This document shows positions 30,900 to 44,200 of a stretch of 64,000 nucleotides of DNA, piece after piece (position 1 is the first letter of the stretch; each line of letters opens with the position of its first letter). Source of the DNA: Macrostomum hystrix (Eukaryota; Platyhelminthes; Macrostomidae). Location: contig CATNEN010000031.1 in assembly GCA_950097015.1 (NCBI GenBank), positions 2,604,001 through 2,668,000 of the forward strand, given 5' to 3'. Position numbers and translations under genes: made by a program. Under the pieces are notes generated by a model, which saw only the letters and a program-made list of their open reading frames with translations, searched no databases and had not been told where the DNA came from.

Positions 30900-32270
30900 T
30901 CTATTCAGAAATCGCTTCTTGCCGGCTCTGAGACTGCCTCTACTGGACTGACTCGAGATGAGTCTGAACTGCTTTTCTGCTTCCTTTAAAAATGTTCAGG
31001 ATTATTAAGCATGCCTCTCAGAGAGGTTTTAGCTGACACATCTCTCTCCGCAGAAACTGTACGACCTCTCTCCTTTTCTCTCTCTCCCTCTCTTATGTTT
31101 AGGTGCTTCCATTGTACTCAGCCTACAGGTATGCGTGCGTACACACAATTGTTCATTTTTCTGTTTTTCTCGCTGTGTTTTAATGTATCGTACTCATCGT
31201 GCCCATTCAATTTAGTGTTCATGTGCATTGTGCAGTATGAAAGATGTGCATAATTTGACTTATAGTTTCAGGGCGGTCAGATGACGCCTGGGGGAATCGA
31301 ACTGCACCAATTCCACTAATCCCTAGTGGGTCTAGTGCCCCAGCAAGGTCTCGGTAGTCCAATAGAACTGTTCGATTCCCAGGAAGACGGCGTGACCCAG
31401 GAAACTAGGTGGATTTGCATAACACAATGAGAACACAGCTGTTTGGCATGGTAATTAGGAACTGAACTGAACTGCTATGTGTATGTCGTTTACACGTAAT
31501 TCTGAAAGCCCGTATGCGTAAGATAGTATTTTTTAGGAAATATATTTTTTCTCGAGAACATCGCATTGAATACAGGTTATCAAATCAAATTCTACTCTAT
31601 GCAATTGTCAAATTGCTATAGCATTTTCATCGTTGCCTATAGGCTATAATGCGTTCAAGGGATTCATATCTGATCTGTGAAGTTTAAGGTGTGTCTATTT
31701 TTATGATAAATGTAGTAATACAAAGTTATGCTTTTTTTCTACATTAATCATAAACATGATCCCACTTCAAATATAAAGCTAAAAGACAACGGCTATATAA
31801 AACTGAAGGATTGTATCCATGCGAATCGCCAAAATTAGTGCATCCCAGATTTCCTGTTCCTTTTTTTCAATTGCTGAAGCATTAAGATAAAAATAAACAA
31901 TTAGATTGCTCCCATAGCGCCAGGGTTTGAGGTTTTTCTTAAATATTTACACAGTTTTGTTTCTTCAGCTAAAAAACTAATTTCATATTTGTATTTGTTA
32001 ACTTGCTTATGCAACGCAAATTTGAAAGTCAAGTATGAATGTGTACTTTTCTTAGAAAACTTTAACTTTTGAAAGCTCAATCACGACCAATTGCTTGTAT
32101 TTATCACCAGTTAATCTCCTTTTCTAAAGTATACAGTAAGATAACTGTTCTCGCTCAAAGAGGAGGCATTTTTGGTGTGACAAGGAGATGAGTTGTTATT
32201 GCTTGTTGTAGCTTTCCAGCATTGGTGTTGTTGGCGTTAGTTAGGAAAGCTAGGCCTATAAATCAAGTAG
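30900..32270. other. Intergenic region between divergent SLC27-like and DNAJC5 genes
   Basis: About 1.4 kb separates the two start codons and probably holds both promoters. Near 31290-31300 the minus strand reads cagttcgattcccccagg, another B-box-like phrase, so a SINE remnant may sit at 31270-31400. I saw no convincing TATA element or exon. Confidence 0.45.
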
Positions 32271-32274
32271 TTAG

Positions 32275-35200
32275 ATGGCATCTGGGTCTTCTGATCGTCA
32301 TGACGGCGGACGGAAGCTCTCGTAAGAAAGTTTTACGCTAAAATAATGTATATATTTTCACACTTGTGAGCTGTCATTGCTAGGAAATGTTTACTTATAT
32401 TGTGCCAGCAAACAAATTTCGGAACTTTGTTCAGTAAATGTTTCAAAATTGAGATGGCTACTTCTGCAAAAAGTATGACATTGATTATGAAATAGGTTAG
32501 CTTATTCTTCTCAACGTGATTTGTAAACTCTAGCAAAACATTGTCTTTTGTCAAATATAGAGATTGTTTATTAGAATATGCTATTAAATTTGGTTGATTG
32601 CTTCATCTTGAACTAGGCCTATGAAATAGAATTTGACTGTTATAAGTTAAAAATATGTGCAATATATATTCTGTTAGAATAATAAAATTCTTTTATTTAA
32701 ATAGGGATATTTAAACTAATACAATAATCAATAATAGCAACACAGTTGTTAGCTATAGTATACTTTTGCTTTATCTATAGTATAGGGCCTATATTTATTT
32801 GGTTGCTGGGCATTTTGGTGCCTGTGGTTTTTTGGGGTACCTGGACACTTTGTCATCTTACAACTTCGTCATCCAGATGACAATCTGTCCAATATCTCAG
32901 AGGGTGGATGACGAAGAGACTTAGACTTGTGGATAGGGCCTACATTGTCATCTATAAAACAAAAGTTTTCAAAGTTAGAACAGAACCACCCCTCCCCACC
33001 CCTCCTCACATTGTGTTGGCACCTATCTTTCAACTCTTATAATGAAAGCAGTTTTGTCAACCTTTTTGACAATTTAAAGTGTGAGGTGTGCTCAAACCTC
33101 TGCCCCACCACCCCACCCTCACTTTATTGATGACAAACTTGATTGCTTGTTTGTAGTAGATGACGAACTGACCAAACTTTAAAGCATGCCCATTGGCTAG
33201 ATGACGAAGTGTCCTACCTTCCAAGTGGATGACGAAGTTGTAAGATGACAAAGTGTCTAGCATCCATTTTTAGGTACCTGATCTTGCTTTTTGGTACCTT
33301 TGATGCATATTTGTTCCAACAAATACATGAAGTATAAGATGTTATATAACATTACAATGCATTATTTGCAGTGTGTCTATCTTGTTTTGTTTTTTTCAAG
33401 GCATCAAACCCATTTTTGTATGTTATGTTTGTTATGTGCATGTAAATGCATGTATATATAAATGAAAGGTAGCATTGTAATTCCAATTGTACTACTAAGG
33501 CAGACATATATTCTTTTTATCACAATTTTTTGCCAGACACAAAAACGAAAAGTGAACAAATTAGCAAATAAAGCAAAGATTAAAAGCCATTGCATTAAAA
33601 CATGTTTAAACAAAGTGAATAAAAAAGAAAGTTATATATGACTAAATGTATAGCTAGAACCATAGGTCTAAAGCTTCTAATTGTTTAATAGCCAACAAAG
33701 TGGGTGCAAGTGAAAAGAAGCTAAGTTGCAGTCATCATACTCTCTGAAAACTGCCTCCAAGCTTTATGTATATTTGCCTGCATTGTCTGATAGGCGGTGC
33801 ACTGTCTGTGGCACAGAGCCTCTCGGGATATAAGCTACATGTTAATGGGGATCATGCCAGCCTCATCAAAGAGCAGGTGCAGTGGTATGTAAAATTGTAG
33901 CTTTCTGCTTCTAGCATTGCCATTCAACTGCCTGTGATACCCTTCAACATTGTTGTTTGATTTAATGCTAATGATTTAATTTAATGTTAAGCACACTGAT
34001 GTTTTGGGAGTCCACAGAATGTCAGACTGTCTAGAGACTGTCACAGACTGTTAAAAATGGTTTGATGCATTGAAAAAAACAAGACAGCCACTGCTAATAA
34101 TGCATTGTAATGCTATGCAATTTCCTATATGTCATATATTTGTGGGAACCAAAATTTGTGGGAATGAAATGCATCAAAAGGTGCCAAAAGCCTGGCAACC
34201 ATTTATTTATGGTCTTAGTCTTTCAAATAATTTTTTTAGCTAAAGCAATAAATAAAAATAGAAAACAGTAATACTTTTTGCATTTTTTTCACAATTCTAT
34301 AGATAGAATAGGACTATTGTATGAATAGTCCAATGTATAAATCTAGATATCATGTTTTTTTATTACCAGTTCCTTATATTCTTATTCCTAAAGCTAATTA
34401 TACATAGCTAGCGTATAAATCAAAAATATTATATAAAATGTAGCACATAGCACAAATACCTTTATTTCTTTTTTATAATAGCTTTATGTTACTTTAGCTA
34501 TCTATTGCTAATTGCTATTAAATATTATATGAAAGTACCCTATAGCTTAGTTGGAAGTTTATAATATGAAAAAGGCCTAATGCCATAGGAATAAATGTTC
34601 AAGCAATTGGATACATTTTATAACTGAGTCCAGACTATTTTAACACATCTTACTATGTACTTTTGTTTAAACCAAAAATGGTATATGCTTGCACATTTAG
34701 TCCAATAGTTGATGTGTTCCTTTTCTATATTTATGTACTTTTTAATTCTTAGTAAGACATGTTTATAGTATTTCATTTTTTGCAAAAATATTTTTTACTC
34801 CATACTACTTATTCTACATGTTTACTTCTATTCCTGTGCATCCTATTACTATCCTGAAACATTGTAGAACAACAGGTGAAAGCCTTTATCAGGTACTCGG
34901 CTTGCAGAAGGATGCAACACCTGAACAAATCAAGAAGGCTTATAGAAAGGTCTGTTTGTAAATCTATGTTGCTTTACTTCTTAACTCTCTTGAGAAAAAG
35001 AGTAAGTTTCGATCTCCAAACGCAACGCCCGATGTTTGACTGATCTATTTCAGCTGGCCTTGCAGTATCATCCGGATAAGAACCCAGACCCGGCGTCTGC
35101 TGAAAAGGTCAGTTGATTTTAGATATTTTTCAGCGCTTTTCTAGTAACTAACTAGGCAAATTTAATAGTACTCTTGAGTACGGCCTCCGCAGTTCAAAGA

Positions 35201-38200
35201 GATCAACCGGGCTAACCGAGTCCTCAGCGATGAGACCAAGAAGAGCATCTACGACAAGTACGGCTCCATGGGCCTGCACATCGCGTCCCAGTTCGGAGAG
35301 GACAATGTCAATGCCTACTTTGTGCTGAGCCATCCATGCTGCAAGGTCTGCGGCTGTGCTGTTCAATTAACGCGTTTGTTTAAGTCCACTGGATGGGATA
35401 TCTGGATGGCAATGGAGATTATTGACAGCCAAAAACAAACAATGAATATAAGTGCGGTTTAATTCTAAGTCAGTGAGCTTATAGTCCAGTGGTTGTAGCT
35501 ACGGACCTTGTGACCAAGAGGTCGGGAGTTCAAATCGCACCCCAATATTTCGGGAGTTCGAATCGCATCCCAAGAGAGGTCGGGAGTTCGAATCGCAGCC
35601 CAAGAGGTCGGGATTTCGAATCGCAGCCCAAGAGGTCGGGAGTTCGAATCGCACCCCAATATTTAGGGAGTTCGATTCGCATCCCAAGAGAGGTCGGGAG
35701 TTCGAATCGCAGCCATAGAGGTCGGGACTTCGAATCGCAGCCATAGAGGTCGGGAGTTCGAATCGCAGCCCAAGAGGTCGGGAGTTAGAATCGCAGCCCA
35801 AGAGAGACAACAGCTGTCTTCTTGAGCTAGTGACTTTATTTCCTAGTGCTTCGGCTTACCCAGCGGCAAAATGGGTACAAAAATCGGTCTGGGGGGAAAA
35901 GTTTCTATGGGTCTGGCGGCTTTCCCTGTCCATGGACTGAACAGCTGTACACAAGCTTTTTTGAAAGCGCCTTTGAATAGCCACTGGCTTTACATCTGGC
36001 CCAACTGCGCAAGCTGTCATTTATATCTATCCATACAGGGATTATTGACAGCAAATAGAGGATGTTGGTGGGGATTATTGACAGCCAAATAGAGGATATT
36101 CGAGGGGATTATTGACAGCAAATAGAGGATGTTGGTGGAGATTATTGACAGCCAAATAGAGGATGTTGGTGGGGATTATTGACAGCAAATAGAGGATGTT
36201 GGTGGGGATTATTGACAGCAAATAGAGGATGTTGGTGGGGATTATTGACAGCAAATAGAGGATGTTGGTGGGGATTATTGACAGCAAATAGAGGATGTTG
36301 GTGGGGATTATTGACAGCAAATAGAGGATGTTGGTGGGGATTATTGACAGCCAAATAGAGGATGTTGGTGGGGATTATTGACAGCAAATAGAGGATGAAA
36401 GTAGGGATTATTGACAGCAAATAGAGGATGAAAGTAGGGATTATTGACAGCAAATAGATGATGAAAGTAGGGATTATTGACAGCAAGTAGAGGATGAAAG
36501 TAGGGATTATTGACAGCCAAATAGAGGATGTTCGTGGGGATTATTGACAGCCAAATAGAGGATATTCGAGGGGATTATTGACAGCAAATAGAGGATGTTG
36601 GTGGAGATTATTGACAGCCAAATAGAGGATGTTGGTGGGGATTATTGACAGCCAAATAGAGGATGTTGGTGGGGATTATTAACAGCCAAATAGAGGATTT
36701 TGGTGGGGATTATTGACAGAAAAAAGAGGATGAAAGTAGGGATTATTGACAGCAAATAGAGGATGAAAGTAGGGATTATTGACAGAAAATAGATGATGAA
36801 AGTAGGGATTATTGACAGCAAGTAGAGGATGAAAGTAGGGATTATTGACAGCCAAATAGAGGATGTTCGTGGGGATTATTGACAGCCAAATAGAGGATAT
36901 TCGAGGGGATTATTGACAGCAAATAGAGGATGTTGGTGGGGATTATTGACAGCCAAATAGAGGATGTTGGTGGGGATTATTAACAGCCAAATAGAGGATT
37001 TTGGTGGGGATTATTGACAGAAAAAAAGAGGATGAAAGTAGGGATTATTGACAGCCAAATAGAGGATGAAAGTAGGGATTATTGACAGCAAATAGAGGAT
37101 GAAAGTAGGGATTATTGACAGCCAAATAGAGGATGAAAGTAGGGATTATTGACAGCAAATAGAGGATGAAAGTAGGGATTATTGACAGCAAATAGATGAT
37201 GAAAGTAGGGATTATTGACAGCAAATAGAGGATGAAAGTAGGGATTATTGACAGCAAATAGATGATGAAAGTAGGGATTATTGACAGCCAAATAGATGAT
37301 GAAAGTAGGGATTATTGACAGCCAAATAGAGGATGAAAGTAGGGATTATTGACAGCAAATAGAGGATGAAAGTAGGGATTATTGACAGCAAATAGAGGAT
37401 GAAAGTAGGGATTATTGACAGCAAATAGAGGATGAAAGTAGGGATTATTGACAGCAAATAGAGGATGAAAGTAGGGATTATTGACAGCCAAATAGAGGAT
37501 GAAAGTAGGGATTATTAACAGCCAAATAGAGGATGAAAGTAGGGATTATTAACAGCAAATAGAGGATGAAAGTAGGGATTATTGACAGCAAATAGAGGAT
37601 GAAAGTAGGGATTATTGACAGCCAAATAGAGGATGAAAGTAGGGATTATTAACAGCCAAATAGAGGATGAAAGTAGGGATTATTAACAGCCAAATAGAGG
37701 ATGTTGGTGTGTATTATTGACAGAAAAAAGAGGATGAAAGTATGGATTATTGACAGCCAATGGAAGATGAAAGTAGGGATTATTGACAGCCAAATAGAGG
37801 ATGAAAGTAGGGATTATTAACAGCAAATAGAGGATGAAAGTAGGGATTATTGACAGCAAATAGAGGATGAAAGTAGGGATTATTGACAGCCAAATAGAGG
37901 ATGAAAGTAGGGATTATTAACAGCCAAATAGAGGATGTTCGAGGGGATTATTGACAGCCAATGGAAGATGAAAGTAGGGATTATTGACAGCCAATGGAAG
38001 ATGAAAGTAGGGATTATTGACAGCCAAATAGAGGATGAAAGTAGGGATTATTAACAGCAAATAGAGGATGAAAGTAGGGATTATTGACAGCAAATAGAGG
38101 ATGAAAGTAGGGATTATTGACAGCCAAATAGAGGATGAAAGTAGGGATTATTAACAGCAAATAGAGGATGAAAGTAGGGATTATTGACAGCAAATAGAGG

Positions 38201-41200
38201 ATGAAAGTAGGGATTATTGACAGCCAAATAGAGGATGAAAGTAGGGATTATTAACAGCCAAATAGAGGATGTTCGAGGGGATTATTGACAGCCATTTAGA
38301 GGATGTTGGTGGAGATTATTGACAGCCAAATAGAGGATGTTGGTGGGGATTATTGACAGCAAATAGAGGATGTTGGTGGGGATTATTGACAGCCAAATAG
38401 AGGATGTTGGTGGGGATTATTAACAGCCAAATAGAGGATTTTGGTGGGGATTATTGACAGAAAAAAGAGGATGAAAGTAGGGATTATTGACAGCAAATAG
38501 ATGATGAAAGTAGGGATTATTAACAGCCAAATAGAGGATGTTGGTGTGTATTATTGACAGAAAAAAAGAGGATGAAAGTAGGGATTATTGACAGCCAATG
38601 GAAGATGAAAGTAGGGATTATTGACAGAAAAAAGAGGATGAAAGTAGGGATTATTGACAGCAAATAGATGATGAAAGTAGGGATTATTAACAGCCAAATA
38701 GAGGATGTTGGTGTGTATTATTGACAGAAAAAAAGAGGATGAAAGTAGGGATTATTGACAGCCAATGGAAGATGAAAGTAGGGATTATTGCCAGCCAAAT
38801 AGAGGATGAAAGTAGGGATTATTGACAGCAAATAGAGGATGAAAGTAGGGATTATTGACAGCAAATAGAGGATGAAAGTAGGGATTATTGACAGCCAAAT
38901 AGAGGATGAAAGTAGGGATTATTAACAGCCAAATAGAGGATGAAAGTAGGGATTATTAACAGCAAATAGAGGATGAAAGTAGGGATTATTGACAGCAAAT
39001 AGAGGATGAAAGTAGGGATTATTGACAGCCAAATAGAGGATGAAAGTAGGGATTATTAACAGCCAAATAGAGGATGTTCGAGGGGATTATTGACAGCAAA
39101 TAGAGGATGAAAGTAGGGATTATTGACAGCCAAATAGAGGATGAAAGTAGGGATTATTAACAGCCAAATAGAGGATGAAAGTAGGGATTATTAACAGCCA
39201 AATAGAGGATGTTGGTGTGTATTATTGACAGAAAAAAGAGGATGAAAGTATGGATTTTTGACAGCCAATGGAAGATGAAAGTAGGGATTATTGACAGCCA
39301 AATAGAGGATGAAAGTAGGGATTATTAACAGCAAATAGAGGATGAAAGTAGGGATTATTGACAGCAAATAGAGGATGAAAGTAGGGATTATTGACAGCCA
39401 ATGGAAGATGAAAGTAGGGATTATTGACAGCCAATGGAAGATGAAAGTAGGGATTATTGACAGCCAAATAGAGGATGAAAGTAGGGATTATTAACAGCAA
39501 ATAGAGGATGAAAGTAGGGATTATTGACAGCAAATAGAGGATGAAAGTAGGGATTATTGACAGCCAAATAGAGGATGAAAGTAGGGATTATTAACAGCCA
39601 AATAGAGGATGTTCGAGGGGATTATTGACAGCCAATGGAAGATGAAAGTAGGGATTATTGACAGCCAATGGAAGATGAAAGTAGGGATTATTGACAGCCA
39701 AATAGAGGATGAAAGTAGGGATTATTAACAGCAAATAGAGGATGAAAGTAGGGATTATTGACAGCAAATAGAGGATGAAAGTAGGGATTATTGACAGCCA
39801 AATAGAGGATGAAAGTAGGGATTATTAACAGCAAATAGAGGATGAAAGTAGGGATTATTGACAGCAAATAGAGGATGAAAGTAGGGATTATTGACAGCCA
39901 AATAGAGGATGAAAGTAGGGATTATTAACAGCCAAATAGAGGATGTTCGAGGGGATTATTGACAGCCATTTAGAGGATGTTGGTGGAGATTATTGACAGC
40001 CAAATAGAGGATGTTGGTGGGGATTATTGACAGCCAAATAGAGGATGTTGGTGGGGATTATTGACAGAAAAAAGAGGATGAAAGTAGGGATTATTGACAG
40101 CAAATAGATGATGAAAGTAGGGATTATTAACAGCCAAATAGAGGATGTTGGTGTGTATTATTGACAGAAAAAAAGAGGATGAAAGTAGGGATTATTGACA
40201 GCCAATGGAAGATGAAAGTAGGGATTATTGACAGCAAATAGAGGATGTTGGTGGGGATTATTGACAGCCAAATAGAGGATGTTGGTGGGGATTATTAACA
40301 GCCAAATAGAGGATTTTGGTGGGGATTATTGACAGAAAAAAGAGGATGAAAGTAGGGATTATTGACAGCAAATAGATGATGAAAGTAGGGATTATTAACA
40401 GCCAAATAGAGGATGTTGGTGTGTATTATTGACAGAAAAAAAGAGGATGAAAGTAGGGATTATTGACAGCCAATGGAAGATGAAAGTAGGGATTATTGAC
40501 AGCAAATAGAGGATGAAAGTAGGGATTATTGACAGCCAATGGAAGATGAAAGTAGGGATTATTGACAGCCAAATAGAGGATGAAAGTAGGGATTATTAAC
40601 AGCAAATAGAGGATGAAAGTAGGGATTATTGACAGCAAATAGAGGATGAAAGTAGGGATTATTGACAGCCAATGGAAGATGAAAGTAGGGATTATTGACA
40701 GCCAATGGAAGATGAAAGTAGGGATTATTGACAGCCAAATAGAGGATGAAAGTAGGGATTATTAACAGCAAATAGAGGATGAAAGTAGGGATTATTGACA
40801 GCAAATAGAGGATGAAAGTAGGGATTATTGACAGCCAAATAGAGGATGAAAGTAGGGATTATTAACAGCCAAATAGAGGATGTTCGAGGGGATTATTGAC
40901 AGCCAATGGAAGATGAAAGTAGGGATTATTGACAGCCAATGGAAGATGAAAGTAGGGATTATTGACAGCCAAATAGAGGATGAAAGTAGGGATTATTAAC
41001 AGCAAATAGAGGATGAAAGTAGGGATTATTGACAGCAAATAGAGGATGAAAGTAGGGATTATTGACAGCCAAATAGAGGATGAAAGTAGGGATTATTAAC
41101 AGCCAAATAGAGGATGTTCGAGGGGATTATTGACAGCCATTTAGAGGATGTTGGTGGAGATTATTGACAGCCAAATAGAGGATGTTGGTGGGGATTATTG

Positions 41201-44200
41201 ACAGCCAAATAGAGGATGTTGGTGGGGATTATTGACAGCCAAATAGAGGATTTTGGTGGGGATTATTGACAGCAAATAGATGATGAAAGTAGGGATTATT
41301 AACAGCCAAATAGAGGATGTTAGTGTGTATTATTGACAGAAAAAAAGAGGATGAAAGTAGGGATTATTGACAGCCAATGGAAGATGAAAGTAGGGATTAT
41401 TGACAGAAAAAAGAGGATGAAAGTAGGGATTATTGACAGCAAATAGATGATGAAAGTAGGGATTATTAACAGCCAAATAGAGGATGTTGGTGTGTATTAT
41501 TGACAGAAAAAAAGAGGATGAAAGTAGGGATTATTGACAGCCAATGGAAGATGAAAGTAGGGATTATTGCCAGCCAAATAGAGGATGAAAGTAGGGATTA
41601 TTGACAGCAAATAGAGGATGAAAGTAGGGATTATTGACAGCAAATAGAGGATGAAAGTAGGGATTATTGACAGCAAATAGAGGATGTTGGTGTGGATTAT
41701 TGACAGAAAAAAGAGGATGAAAGTAGGGATTATTGACAGCAAATAGAGGATGAAAGTAGGGATTATTGACAGCAAATAGAGGATTAAAATGTAGGGATTA
41801 TTAACAGCCAAATAGAGGATGAAAGTAGGGATTATTGACAGCAAATAGAGGATGCCAGTTGGAATTATCGAAACAATTAGTAGGGTATAGCCATTATAAA
41901 GCCATTAGGAGATATTTATAAAGTTGGTTTTATCGTTGCATAGCTTAAAAGTGCGAAAAATGAATAAGCGAGAATGTTAGCACCGAATTTTTGTTAACTA
42001 CGAGTATTTCGCATGTCAAGCACTCTTTTAAGGCAAGTGAATTTTACTTCTAAGCATAGCTGTTCATCGCTGTACACTCAAACTGTGCTGGGCTGTGTTG
42101 ACGCTATAGAGTGGTTTAGAATCCGCAATTTTGACTCAGCCAAAAAATTAAACTCCTGAGCACATTGCTCAGCCAAGAGACACGCATTTCCGTCACGCCC
42201 CCGCGACATCCTCCCTCCCTTCACCGCCCATTACCGCCCTCCTCCGTTGCCGCTCCGAGCTCTTCAAATAGAAAATCAATCGATAATTTCGTAGAGTGAA
42301 CTAGAGAGCATTGCGCGTTGTGTGGCAGTCATTGCAGTTTCAGACAAAATTTAACTTTTTCTCTCGGATAGCGTTTTAACTGAAGCAAATTTCTCTGTAT
42401 TTCTCTGTCTGCACAGTAAGCTAAAGATTCAGAAGTAAACGAAAGAGTCGGCAGGCCTATTACGGGGTTAATTAGGGCCTCATTACATAGTAGAGAAGTG
42501 GGTAATTAGAGCCTCATTAGATGGTAGAGGACCTAACAGTGGGTCATTAGGGCCTCATTACATAGTAGAGAAGTGGGTAATTAGAGCCTCATTAGATGGT
42601 AGAGGACCTAACAGTGGGTCATTAGGGCCTCATTAGATGGTAGAGGACCTAACAGTGGGTCATTAGGGCCTCATTACATAGTAGAGAAGTGGGTAATTAG
42701 AGCCTCATTAGATGGTAGAGGACCTAACAGTGGGTCATTAGGGCCTCATTAGATGGTAGAGGACCTAACAGTGGGTAATTAGAGCCTCATTAGATGGTAG
42801 AGGACCTAACAGTGGGTAATTAGGGCCTCATTACATAGTAGAGGAGTGGGTAATTAGGGCCTCATTAAATGGTAGAGGACCTAACAGTGGGTAATTAGAG
42901 CCTTATTACATAGTAGAGGAGTGGGTAATTAGGGCCTCATTAAATGGTAGAGGACCTAACAGTGGGTAATTAGGGCCTCATTAAATGGTAGAGGACCTAC
43001 CAGTGGGTAATTGGGGCCTCATTAAATGGTAGAGGACCTAACAGTGGGTAATTAGAGCCTCATTAAATGGTAGAGGACGTAACAGTGGGTAATTAGGGCC
43101 TCATTACATAGTAGAGGAGTGGGTAATTAGGGCCTCATTACATAATAGAGTTTTGGTAACAAGGCCTAGTTTTGTCCTACAGGAGTGGGTAATGCCTAAT
43201 GCATAGTAGAGCCTACTTACATGTAGTAAGTCATATCAAATTAATCGCCAGTAGGAATAAAACTTTATTATTGGAAAGCACTATCGAACTTATCAGAATC
43301 TTTCAAATTCTGCTAAATTCATGCCTTGCCTCTTTAAGCTAAAACGAAGTTTTTGACTATGTCTATTCAGTGAGCATATGGAACCTCTGCCTGCTCTAGC
43401 CATTGAGCATTTTCCAAAGCATTCGAGATTAATATCCGGCTTATAGACTTAGCAACAATAGCATTAAGCACTCCTTGCCAGGTAAACAACTAGCTAATCA
43501 GTGTGCGCTCTGAGTGAGCAGCAATACAAGTAATCTAACTGTGATCCCTAGTATTTTCAGGGGATTTCTGATTGGTCATATATATGTTGCTATGAGTTCT
43601 CGGTGATTTCTTCTGGTGTTAAAAATATTTATGACGCCATGTTTATTAGTTCCTGGCGCTAGAGTACTTAAGACCTAGTAAATAACGTGAACTGCGCTAG
43701 CTTTAGGTGCCTTCTAAGAGCCTACATTTTAATCCCAGAGTATGATACTTGAAGGCGTTAGACTTGTACTTTTACAAAAACATATTTTTGAGGATGCCAA
43801 TTTATACTAAAAGTTAGATAATAAATGAGGTGCTGCACACCGGTGAGAAAAGTGAAGAGGTGCTTGCTTTACATATATAAAGAAAGTGAGGTGGTGGGTG
43901 TTGCACAGTGGTAGAGAGAAAGTGAGGTGGTGTGTGTTGCACAGTGGTAGAGAGAAAGTGAGGTGGTGTGTGTTGCACAGTGGTAGAGAGAAAGTGAGGT
44001 GGTGTGTGTTGCACAGTGGTAGAGAGAAAGTGAGGTGGTGTGTGTTGCACAGTGGTAGAGAGAAAGTGAGGTGGTGTGTGTTGCACAGTGGTAGAGAGAA
44101 AGTGAGGTGGTGTGTGTTGCACAGTGGTAGAGAGAAAGTGAGGTGGTGGGTGTTGCACAGTGGTAGAGAGAAAGTGAGGTGGTGTGTGTTGCACAGTGGT

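Noticed and set aside
36035-41865. Possible CRISPR array or satellite-coded protein
   Set aside because: Units abut with no unique spacers, the context is an animal intron, and the minus-strand frames are short and composed of one 11-residue repeat.
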